Source: Desmodesmus armatus (taxonomy: Eukaryota > Chlorophyta > Chlorophyceae > Sphaeropleales > Scenedesmaceae). Taken from it: a stretch of 64,000 bases of DNA. Made by a program: the position numbers and the translations under genes. The first letter of the stretch is position 1; each line of letters opens with the position of its first letter. Under the pieces are notes generated by a model. That model searched no databases. It worked only from the letters and a program-made list of their open reading frames with translations, and was not told where the DNA came from. Of the stretch, positions 11,152-23,100 are shown in pieces. Where the stretch lies: positions 248,001 through 312,000 of the forward strand of contig VIIQ02000709.1 of NCBI GenBank assembly GCA_007449985.2. Direction: 5' to 3'.

Positions 11152-14100
11152 ATGGAATGGGCTGTGCTGTTCCTGTTGGCAACAGCACCACTTGTCGTGC
11201 GAGCAGAACCCTCTGCATGCCCATTGGTGGTGGATGCTGCTGGATGTTGCGGGAGCCAGTGCAGGATTGGTCTGTGCGCTGCTCTGTACAGCTTTGGCAA
11301 AGCATTGGTGAGCCATGAGACATGCGTGGGTTTATGATGCAGTTGCACCCAGGGACAGGCAGGATGCCAAGGTCGTGCGCTCTTCCGACGGTGAATGCAA
11401 TTGCCTTTTTAGCTAGTCATCTGATAAGGTAGCAACGAGTTTTACTTGCCACCAGGTTGCAGTTTCCAGCGGCCTGAATTTGTCTGTGCAGCCAGCTGTC
11501 AGAAGGTCAGAGAGCAGGGCACGTGCCAGCTGTGCCCGTGCTTCTGCAGCAGCGGCCAGCACATACTTGTTGCTATTGAAGTGGGTTCAGTCAGGTGCTG
11601 TTGTAGCGCACAGTGTCAGCAGAGCGCTCAAGGCAACTCATGGCCAACCTGGCAGTGGCTGCCATTGACTCATATACCGCCGGACGCGCCGGCTTGTGCT
11701 GCAAGTGGCACAGCATGCAGTGTTGTGTGTGGCAAGTGGTGCAGCAGTAGGATACTGGTACATTGCCTGAGCAGCAGCATTAGATGCAGGCCGCTCTGTC
11801 TTGCTGCTGGGCCTGGCGAGCCTGCATAGGCGCTTGTTTGTGCTGTGCAGCACGCTACAGGCTGCTGCCTGTAAATGCACGACTATGAAACTGTACATGC
11901 ATATGGCTGGCAATGCAAGGCTGGCAATGCACAAATCGACAGAGCCAAAATCCTCAAGACTGGCATGATGTGTCCCTCTGCCGCTGCCACCCCTCCTGCT
12001 GCAGGGTGCTCACAACACCACAGGGCCCCTCACTTGGGACAACAGGACTGGCTGGGAGCAGCTATACAGCAGCAGCAGCAACAGCAGCGCAGGAACAGCC
12101 AGCGCCAACGCAGTTGCCGTGTGCACCAGCCTGCAGCAGCAGGAGGCAGTCCTGCAGCAGACACCCTTCTTCTGCAGCTGGTTCGGCATCGTCTGCAATG
12201 CCACGCTCTTCAGTCTGGCCAGCAGCTGCAGCAATCCTGCAGGCTCCACAGGCATCACACGGATCGAGATCGTTAATAACAACCTGTCAGGAAACCTGAG
12301 CAGCAGTGACTTTATGGACAACCTGCAGCTGCTGCATGACTGCGGCCTAAGGCGGCTCATACTGGGCGGCGGGTATGGGGAGTTGCGTGGTACACTGGGC
12401 CAGGAGTGGGGGCGGTTGTACCGCCTGCGAGGGCTCGGCCTGTTCACTACCAACCTTACCGGGCAGCTGCCGGCTGAGATCGGCAACCTGACAGGTGCGC
12501 TGTAGCAGAGGTGGCAGCAGAAGCAGAGGTGGCAGCAGCAGCAGTGGTGGCAGCAGCAGCTGTTGATGAAGCGGGCTGTCTTGGCAGCAGCAGCACATGT
12601 GTTTGATGTGTTGCTGTCATAGGCGCACGGGCAGCACCCCCAGGTGGTGCAGCACCAGTAGTGTGCCTTGGGTGTGTGTCTTCACAGGTGCCAGGGGGGC
12701 CAGCATAGCAGCCGCCAGCTGGCAGTCGCGCATGTGGTTGTAGGGAAGCGCATGTGGTTGTAGGGATACCATTTCACGCATGTGGTTGTAGGGATACCAT
12801 TTCTTTGGGGGGGGGGGGGGGAGGGGGAGGCAGCTTTCAGCACAGAAAGGAGTGAAGCACTTGTTTGCAGCTGATTCATGCTGGTGCCTTGAACGTTATC
12901 ACACTTCCATGGGCCATGCTTCGTCGTTGCAGCTTTCAACGTCCCACCCACTGTGCTGCACTGTGTACCCCTGTTGCGATATGCTTGCCTGCAGCCCTTG
13001 AGTATCTTGACCTGAGTGCCAACTACTTGACAGGCACCCTGCCAGAATCCATCGGCAACCTGACCAGCCTGCGGCTGCTGAACCTGGGCAAGAATGGCTT
13101 CACAGACCTTGGCTTATGTGAGTGACTGAGAGGTGTGCAGCAGCAGCAGTGGAAGCAGTATCAGCAGCTAGTGTGGCCATGTGCTGGCAGCAGCAGCAGG
13201 GGATGTGAGAGTTTTGGGGACGTGGCGCAAATGAGGGCTCTTCACAGAAAACAAGGCAGTAGGCAAGGCGCTGTGTTGCAGGATGTTGCAGATGCTTGGA
13301 ACAAGGGGTTTGTCGCACGAGGTTTTGCATTTGTTGCTACTGAGGAGATCGAGGCACGAGTTGACAGTCGAGATTGTATTTTGGGGTGACTGTGCCTGAA
13401 GGATATACCTCAAGGCCCAGTTAAGACTGTCTATTGTGTGGGCTGAGTGTGCTGTGTCGCGCTGTGTCATGCTGTGTGCAGCGCTGCATGGCCCGCTGCC
13501 TGCCAGCATCACTCAGCTGCGCAGCCTGGAGGCACTCAGCCTTGAGAGCAACGCCCTGTCAGGACCACTGCCGCCCAACCTGTGCAGGGACATGACCGCG
13601 CTCAGGGTGCGGCCTGTGTGGGTGGGCGGGCAGGCCGGAACTGACCGATGTGCCTCAACCAACAGCAACATGTTTTTTTGTGGATGTTTTGGTGATTCAA
13701 CAGCAACGTAAATGTCGATATAATGTGCCCATATCCTATATATTAAAATAATTTTTGGGGGGGAGGTTGTTACAAGTGGATACTTTCACCGCTGAGCGGT
13801 ACTAATAAGGTGACCCCCTGGTGGGGACGCGCCAGGCAGGTGCAGGCCACAGGCACCCTGCAGTTGTGGATGGGTAAATTAGGAAAGGTGTTTGCAGAGA
13901 CCTGGGGGCATCTGGCTGCACCTGCTGAGAGAAAAGGCAGCAGTACACCCTTCCAGGGGCTTTTTCTCCCAAACGGCGCAATAAAACCCCCTGTCCTCCC
14001 CCACTAAAACGATTTGTTTTAGGATAATCTATAACCTCAGCGAGCGTCGGCGGCATCAGAGGGCGCCTGTGGATGTCAGCAAAAGTGATAACGGTGCATG

Positions 14101-17100
14101 TGTGATGGTCAGCAAACGACAAGCGGAGCTCAAGGACGTATACATCTTTGTGTACGATGAATGATGGGCTCACAACTGACCGCATATGCCGTCGACAGCG
14201 CGGCAACAGCATCCATCTGTTGCTGCATTCGAAGAGGCCACGCGCAGGGAGGCTCCAGTGAACACGTTAAGCACGCAGGATGCTGTAAAAGCTTACTCAT
14301 GCGATGTTCAGCACGGGAGGGGCACAGTGCTGCTGCTCTGTTAGGGAAGCTTGAGGAGAACAGAAGTGAAGGAGTGTGGAGGAGGAGTCTGGGTTGGTAG
14401 GGGGTAGGAGTCTGGTCGTGTGCGTTATTGGCAAGGACGGTGCATGGGGGTGTGGATGGCAGGTAACAGCAGGGACGTGGGTGGACGGTGACAAGGGGCG
14501 TGCAGGGACGGTGCACGTGGTGGGTGATAGGACTGGGGAGAGGGGGGGGGGCAGACGACAGCAACAGTTGAGGCTTTTTAGGCAGGCCGGCGGGCAGGCT
14601 GGACAGGCAGGCTTGGTTACAGACACACCATGTAACCTTGGGGCCGTGGCATCATGCCACGGGTGTCACGCTAGTCTATTTGAAATCAACACCCTGCAGT
14701 CCTTGCATGTCACTAAACCACCTCAAGCAAGGGCCCTGGTAAGGCGCATGTGGGTCATGCTCAGTGTTAGGGCCAAATTTTGTACAAGCGCTCTCTTTGT
14801 CCCTTCAGCAAGGCCGAAACCGGCCCCGGGATGCTGGACTTGTAACTGCCCATCGGAAGCGCTCTGTTTGTGAGCGCATCACTGGAGTGCTTGACGCTGC
14901 CACTGCTATGCTAGCAGAGCAGCTGCCCTGCCCTGTCGCTCTCAAATGTAAATGTTTTTTTGCACCGCTGTGCTGCCGCCTTTGCTGCCACCAATGCTGC
15001 CTGCAGGCCGTGAGCTTGAGGGACAACAGGTTTGACGGGCCCATCACACAGTTTGCCAACTGCACTTTACAGACCCTGGACCTCAGTGACAACATGTTCA
15101 CAGGGAGCCTGCCCAGACCTGTGCCCAGCAAACCTTGGTCCAGGGCCCCTTGGCTGCGGCTGATGAGCATATCACTCTCCAACAACCGCCTCACCGGCTC
15201 CCTTCCAGAGTTTGAGTACGGCTCGGTAAGGATAGGGACGCTGCGCATCAGGGGTGTGTGTTGGCAGACGGAGCAAATGTCTGTCTGTATGTCTTTGTGT
15301 GGAGCGGGAGCATCAGAGGCGGCACAAGGCTGGCTGTAGGCAGGTGCTGCAGCCAAGGTTTTGAAGCAGGTGCCTCTTCCCGCACACTCATGTACAGGCA
15401 GGCCCTCCTCCACGAACGATACCATACACAGCCCCATTTTTGGTCTGCTTGACTGCTTGATCAGTCAACTTGCTGTTGCGCAACACTCGTATTATATGTC
15501 CCTGCAGGCCCCCATAATCAGCATTGTCAACTTGGCCAACAACAACTTCAGTGGCCGCTTCCCCCGTAGCTGGACCTTCCTATCCTGGCTAAGTCAGGTT
15601 GACCTTTCCTACAACAGCCTCAGCGGGACACTGCCTGATGAGCTGGCATTCCAGAGCATGCTGACCAGCCTACGCTTGCACAGCAACCCAGGCATCACGG
15701 GCACACTCAGTCCCCTGTTCAGGTGCGCACAGCCTGTACGCAAGTATGGCCCACGGAACGTCTGCGTTGCAGGGCGCTCATGCAAAGTGGCCACCAGGCA
15801 GACCGTCGCTGCAGGGGCACAGGGTCTGGTGGCAGCTGTACACAATGCACTAGAATGTTGGCTGTCACAGACACTGTGGGATGGAGACAAAGCTTGGCCA
15901 TTGTGGTTTGTAGGAGCCGTTTAGCCGGCATGAGCATGTGGTGTTTCTGAGCAAGCGTGATCTTAGCTATCGTGCAGCGTCTGCTGCAGCAATACAGACA
16001 AAGATCGAAAACAAGACGATACACGTGTGTTGGCTGCAGGTTCACTGTGTCGCTGCAGACCCTGACGCTGCACAACACCAGCGTCACAGGGCCCCTCCCA
16101 GGAGTGAGCCGGGCCACTTACCTGTCGGCAGGCTTCAACACAGCGGGGCTGTGTGGTGGGGGCGGTGCGGGGCTGGGCCGACTGCCCTCCCTGCAGTTTG
16201 CAACAATCAGCGACACCCTCATGGCAGCAGAGTGTGATGCCAGCCGGAGCTCATGCAATGATGTCACGGAGTACCTGCCCTGGTAAGCAGCGGCAACTCC
16301 AGCGGCAGCGGCAGGTGCTGCAAGTGCAGGGTGGACAGGGCTGGCCCGCCATGTGCAGCCGCAGTGGCACATGAAGTGCAGCAGCAGCGGCAGCTGTGAA
16401 TATGTCGATGTCGCTCGCGGCAGCGGCTATCTCAATCTGATAGCAGATGCAGTATGTCATCACCTGGCCTGCGGACAGCACCGGCACGGCGCGGTTGGGC
16501 CTGAGACTGTGTGCATTGTGTGTGGCTGTGCTAGGTACCTGGATGCCTCTGACGCTTCATGGGATGTCCCGCTGCCCGAGCCCGGCTTTCATCGCAACGA
16601 GCACATGAAGTGTCCACGCATCGTACAGGAGCGGGTGCGTCTGTTTTCGACCTCCTGCAGCCCCTGAAAGTCACATCGGGTGATACCCATGTTTGTTGCC
16701 CTACATCTGCACACGTAGGGCCTGCAGACCCTCTTTTTCTGACCCCATGTGACCCCCCTGTTCCCTGCTGCTGGCCGCTGCCGCTCTTGGACAACAGTTC
16801 TGTCGGCTCAATCAGGTGCCCGAGACCTTTTCTGACACCATGCGGCCGCAGTGGTCCGTCAGCCCCTCCTACTACCACTACAAGGGCTGCACATGCATGG
16901 GGGGCTACTCACCCTCCTACACCACCAAGTGAGTACACAGGGTGAAAGTACTACACGATGATCGCATGTCTGCCGACTCTTGTCACTCTGCAGTTTGCCA
17001 TTGAGTCAACAGCAGGTGAAGCTGGGGTGGACTTGCAGGGTAGGTAGGTCTGTGTATCAGCAGCACCTGTCAACTGCGCAACACCTACGACGTAGCTGCG

Positions 17101-20100
17101 CTGCCCATCTGGTTGCCAAACCTCAATGTCAGATGGGCATTGATAGTCCGGCCGCCTGCAGCTATGAATGCCACATCAGACCTTGCCAGCCCATCTGGCC
17201 CTGGCATGCCCTTCGCGCATCTTTGTGAACCTGCTTGACCTGCCGTGCTGTCTTCCAGGCTGCATGGCAATGCCAGCATCAGTGTGCTGGAGTGCAGCCC
17301 CTCCAATGCCATTGACACAGCACTGGCCGCCGGCATCTCTGTTGCCGCGTCAGTGTTGAGTGTGCTGCTGCTGGCCTACTGCGCATACGTCAGCTGGTAC
17401 GGGCGCCTGGGACTGCCACGCCTGCAGAGGGTGAGTGGCAGGGGGAGCGGGGGGGTACTGCAGGGCAAACCTGGTGCTGTGAGGGACTGCAGCAGCAGCA
17501 GCAGCAGCAGCAGCAGGCCTGCCTGACTGCTGCTAGCCGTAGCTACGGCACAAGCAGTGGGTGCCGTAGGGACATGTCGCACCCACTCCAGCCAAAGCAA
17601 TGCGCGCCACACAGCAAACATATCACAGCACCTCACTGCGGCAGCATTCAAATGTGCAGGTTAACTATGATAGCAGCCACATGCATTCGGTGTTCTTTGC
17701 TCTGCACTCTGTGCTGTGCCTTCATGGTTCCTCACTCCCTCTGGCTCCCTTTGCTGCCCCCCTGTAGGCTGTGGCAAGCTTGCAGAAGCGCCGTGAAGGA
17801 GCACCCAGGAGTGGCAAAGTGTCCTTCGTGGTGACGGACATTGAGAGTTACTCAGGTAAGCAGAGCATGCGCATCTCCTGCATCGCCCCTCCTGCTACCT
17901 ACCTTAACCAGCAGCCATCACGCAGACCTGCGACTGGCTTTGCGGCTGCACTCAGCCACACTCTCGTCCATCTCATGCTGACAGATCATGGCGGCCACTG
18001 CCAAGATCTCGTGGGGTATGCTTGCAGCACGCGGCCCCTCTCTCACCAATGCTGTCTCTCACTCTTTTACGGTCCTTGCCCCTACTTTCCACAGAGCTGA
18101 TGGTCACGATGCCGCTGGCAATGGGCCAGGCCGTGTCGCAGCACTCCAACGTCATTCGGCGCGCCGCCTGGACGCACTACGGCTTTGTGGTGGGGCAGGA
18201 GGGCGACAGCTTCATACTGGCCTTCAGGGACGCCTGCGATGCCGTGGCTTTCTGCCTGCAGGTGCACTGCCCTCGCGTTGTTGCCAGACATTGTATTTGT
18301 TTTGTCTGTGTGTGTTTTGGAGGGCAGATGCTTTGTTTTTTGAAGCTCTTCTGTTGCTACGACCGTTAAAAACATGGAGCCCTTGGCAGAACATGATATC
18401 ACCTGCAATGACTGAGGAGCTCCGCTGGCACCTTCAGTCGTACATGGATGTGCAGCAGCCGCATGCATGCACCAGCACAGCTGCCTGACGCTGTGCACGC
18501 CGTAGCAAAACCGCGCTGCATGTGTGTTGTTGCTTACAGGTGCAGCAAGGGCTGGTGAAGGTGCCGTGGCCTGCAGAGCTCTTGCAGCACCAGCAGACGA
18601 AAGACCTGGCGGCAGCAGCACCCACAGCACAGCAGCTGCTGGGCACACCTAACACCACAGCAGCTGCGTGTACGGTAGACGTGGCTGCTGGCAACAGCAT
18701 TGACGGCATTGACCGGGCATCGTCCATATCCCCTCGCAGCCTGACTCCTTCTGGCAGCCGAGTCCAGAGCTTCCTAGGCGGCAGTCCTGCAGCTTGCAGG
18801 GACGACAGCCTGGCCCCTGTTGCCTTTGATACGACCCTGCCAACACCGACACCCGCAACAGACAGCCAGGCGTTGCTGCCAGATGTGTCAGCGCAGCGCA
18901 ACGGCAGCCTTGGCAGCAAGATCTGGCAGCGCCAGCAGCACCCACAGCCAGTCGGCATGGCGTGTGCTGCTGCTGTAGAGGGCAGAAGAGCATGGAGCCC
19001 ATTTTCAAGCGGCAAGCTTGCCTTGACCGGGCAGCAGGGCAGTCAGGATGCCGCCTCGAACTGCTCGTTATCAGCGTCTGGTGCGGCTGCTGCGCCGGGT
19101 TGGGTAGGCCGCGAGGCAAGCTCCTTGTTGCGCCCTGCCACAGGCAGTGCCTGCAGGCCCCTGAGCTCCTCAGCCCTGCATGTAGAGGACGGCGGCGGAA
19201 GGCCAGGGTCGCCGCTGCAGCACCAGCAGCAGCAGCAGCAGTGGCTGGCACCTGCGAGTGTGTTGGTGCCGGGGCTGCGTGTGCGCATGGGTGTGGCGTC
19301 TGGGGTGATGGGGGACAGGGAGGACTGCACCAACAGCAAGGTGCTGGAAGCTGCAAAAGGTAGGGCGGCTGGTGCCTTCCAACAGGTGGGGACCGTGGTT
19401 TGCATGGTGTACAGGGCTGAGGTTCGTGTTTCAGGGCATGTGCACTTGCATGTGGCTTGATGCCTGCTGGCGTGTGTATGTGTGCTGGGGGGCTTGAGTG
19501 CATAACTCTGTACCGTGCTGCCGCGACTGCTGCCGCCGTCTGTTGCGCCTGCAGTTGTGTCTGATGCTGGCTGTGGTGGCCAGGTGTTGTTAGACAGTGT
19601 GACCTTCAGCATCATCAAGGACAGGCTGGAGGAGCTGGGACAGGTGGGGGAGCATCTAGACTTGCACTGTGATGCGGAGCAACATCTGGCTTCCTTGCGG
19701 TTTGCACCGCTTGTCGTGCCTGTACTGTACACTAGGGAACCGCTTGGGCTGCAGAGTTGCATCATCAGCACTGGTGTATCAGCAGCCATGGTTAGACCTA
19801 ATGGTGCACTTGCTGCTCCACAATTTGAAGTTGTCAGTGCATGCAGGATGAAGTTCACAGGCATGGAATAACACTGACATGGCCCAAGACAGTTTGCCAT
19901 GTGTGTGTGGGCGTATGCTGCAGGTTGGGTCTTCTGGTTACACCAGCAGTAGCAGAGTCACAGGGTGGGGTGCACCAAGGGTTGGCTTGCTCGCTTGGCA
20001 AGGTGGGTTGTGTCACTGGCAGCTATAGCCGTGCCTTGTTGCTGGTCAGTTTGCCGTGCTGGCCAGTGCTGTTGCAATATCCTTGTTTGATGCTGTTGCT

Positions 20101-23100
20101 GGTGATCATTTGTGGCACTGCTGTGGCAGGTGGTGTGTTGTTTCAAACCAGCCTTGTCCAAGGCATCTGTGCCTCTGTGTGTTGTGGCTTGCAGGAGACA
20201 TGTGAGGCTTGCTGCCGAGGCAGTTGTGCTTGACATGGGCCTCTACTCTCTGCCAGGCACAGCCGTCAAGCAAGGGTCAGACCACCGACAGCTGCTGCCA
20301 GGCGTTGCAACAGCAGCCACACCATCACCCCTAAACGCCGTTGGCAAATGTGACCCGGTCACGGTAGCGGTGCAGCAACAGCAACAGCGCGGCAAGGCAG
20401 ACGGTGCTGCTGCAGCAGCGCTGGAAAAGTCCAGCACCAAAGGGCCGCAGCCCTCAGACACGCTTGGCTGCGTGCGTCTGTATCAGGTGCTGGCGCCAAA
20501 GTGCGTAGCACGCGCACTGCTGTTCGGCAACAACTTGGCGTTGAAGGGTGGGGCACGCTGCCACGATCTGCCGTACTTCTGCGCCCCTGCGGCCGCGTCA
20601 CGCTCTCTGCTGGACATGTTGTTGGTGGATGGGGGGCCTGTGCAGGGTCCAGTCACTCGCAGCTTCAGCAATGTGAGCAACTGGGGGGGTTCGCGGCTCT
20701 GGCTGCGGCACAAGTACCGCCTGCCTCTCGTCTCGAGCTCAGTCGCAGGCGCTGCGGTGGTGTCTGCGAGCGGCAAGCAAGACGCAGCAGGGGTCAATCA
20801 CAGTCCCAGCCTGGTGGTCGCACAGCAGGGGTTCTTCTTGGGGAAATATGCAGGGCAGGCGCTGCTGCCTGTCTCGCCCCCTGAGAGCCGCGCACAGTCA
20901 GTCACGATGCATGGCAAGCAGGCTGCGGAAACAATCCTCGAGCAGCAGCAGCTCAGCCACTCACTGTACGCCACAGGAAACGGCTTCACCAGCCCCGCAA
21001 CAGCAGACGGGCCAGCACCAGCACTTCCTGTCGCCTCCAGTGCTGTGGAAGCGCCTGTGCCTGCCACAGCAGGGGCTATCGGGGCAGGGGATGGCAGTGG
21101 GGCCACTGACTCTGCGCATGGCAGCCTGCAGTCGGGGACGACAAGCAGCAGTGCCTGGCCTGTGGCGGCAATCCCCATCAGGGGCCTTGCCACGCTGTGG
21201 AGTCGCCACCCTAGCTATGATGCAGGCGCATCAGGCGCAGGCGTGGGCGGTATCACCTTTGTGTTTGCAGCAGCGGTACTGCCGAAGTCGCTGCGTGCTG
21301 AGAGCAGCAGCATTGCTGGGCAGGTGTCTGCCGTTGTCGGCACTCTCGTACGGCAGACGCTTATGGCGTTTGCTGCTGTCGCTGCTGCGCATGGCGGCGA
21401 TGCGCGCGCAGGGGTGGGGGCCGGCAGCAGCAGCGGGCGGGGTGTGTGTGGGTACATGTTCAGGGAGTGCGCTGCTGATATGAAGTACCTGCTGGCCTTC
21501 CACAGCCCCAAGGTGAGGTGCTGGTGAAGGCGGTGTGGCCTTTGGCCTTTCATCGTATTTTATCAGGATAGTACAGCAGGAGGAGGGTGGGGGCATGCTG
21601 AAAGAGCGTCTGCCCTCTGGTTATAATGCATGTTTGGTGCCTTTTTAGATTTGTGGCAAGCTTGCCTCAGCATCTTGCTTTATGTCCCTGGGACCCCAGC
21701 CAGGTTTGCAATTTGCGGCAGCACGGCAGCTTAGCTTCGCCTTTGCGTCGTGTTAGGCCATGCACGCTATGCCAGGTCATCTTGTATGCTGCCTGCCCTG
21801 AACTATGACTGCCACAGGCGGCTTTGGAGTGGTGCTTGCTTGCGCAAGAAGCCCTGCTGTGGGCAGAATGGCCTGCCGCAATGCTGCCATCAGGCAGCAG
21901 GACAGCAGACCCGTCCACACAGAACCTGTCACCCTCTGCCGACACACCTCATCCCACACAGCACGGGGCCCACACGATGGCAGCAGCAGCTGGACCTGCA
22001 AGAGCAGCAGCGATATCCTCAGGAGTTTCCGCACTCAATGGTCAGGCACCAGCAGCAACAGCAATGGCGGCAGCAATGGCAGCGGCAGAGCCATCTGTGC
22101 CCCAGCAGGTCCTGTTTGGTGGGCCTCGTCTGAAGATGGGTGTTGCTGCGGGGGCGCCTCAGTCTGTCTCACCTGACTATATGGGGCGCGCGGACTACCA
22201 TGGCCATGCAGTCAACATGGCGGCTAGGTGGGTGGTGCTGACTGGGCTACTGACATGCATGGCATGACCCTGGTATCCCATGCGCCTTGCCTCTTCATTT
22301 TAGGGTGTGTGGCGCATTGTGAACCATATAGCAGTGACAGTGTCGGCGTCCAGGACCTGGGCTATGGGTGTAGTGCGCCTGTGCTTTTGTCCTCATGTGA
22401 CTGCTGGCTCATGTGGTCCTTGGGGGCACATGTATGTTCATGCATGTCACTGTTGTGGGCCCACGTGTTGTGCAGGTACGAGTACGTCTGTGCACAGCCC
22501 GGCCAGATTGTGTGTGATGCTGCACTGGCAGAGGCTGTGATGGCAGAGTGGGCAGCGGCGGCAGCAGAAGATGCAGCAGTGCAGCAGGAGTTGCAACGCT
22601 TGTCTGTCAGCCTGGCAGACGCTGCGGCAGCAGAGGATGCTGATGCCTCTGTGACAGCTGCAGAACAGCAGCAACTGCAGACGGTGCAGCAGCAGGGGTC
22701 CAGGAGCCCCTTTGCCTCTCCGTCCCAACAACAGGTACTCAACAAGCAACAGCAGCAGCAGCAGCAGCAGCAAGTGCCAGCTGCGGCGCCGCCGGGCAGC
22801 TTGTTGATGGGTGACCCAGTTCTGGGTGACAGCACTGCTGTGAGTGACAGCCAGCTGCTGCTGCATGAGCCGTCTCTATCCTCTGGGGCTGGCAGTGCCG
22901 CCTTCCAGACAGCTGGGAGTAGCCTTGGGGCAGCATGTGGCAGCGGTGGCCTCACAGCAGCATCAGAAGCAGGTGGAGCAGGTGGAGCAGGCCTTACAGG
23001 GCAGGCCGAGGTGCAGCGTGAGGACTTTTCATCCTTTGCTCTAACTCGCCCGCAGCCGCAGCAGCACTCACTTACGTCACCCTTTGGACGCATGGGCGCC

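Larger units (their letters stand above)
12005..16282 (+). other. Extracellular leucine-rich-repeat region of the receptor cyclase
   Basis: Exons 2 to 7. The N-terminal cap has a W/C pattern (SWFGIVC), as in plant LRR receptors. Plant-type LRRs follow: LRGLGLFTTNLTGQLPAEIG, YLDLSANYLTGTLPESIGNL, ALSLESNALSGPLPPNL, TLDLSDNMFTGSLP, SISLSNNRLTGSLP, VNLANNNFSGRFP, VDLSYNSLSGTLPDEL and TLTLHNTSVTGPLPG. The L-x-x-N-x-(L/F)-(T/S)-G-x-(L/F)-P signature is the plant-specific subclass. Several N-x-S/T sites suggest glycosylation. Confidence 0.85.

Noticed and set aside
18649..19900. Long minus-strand open frames opposite cyclase exons 13 and 14
   Set aside because: GC-rich codon shadow of the real plus-strand exons. 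Composition is His/Pro/Cys-rich and no splice sites or motifs support it.
22362..23093. Cys/Ser-rich minus-strand frame opposite cyclase exon 17
   Set aside because: It arises from reading CAG repeats backwards (CTG gives Cys/Leu runs), not from a gene.
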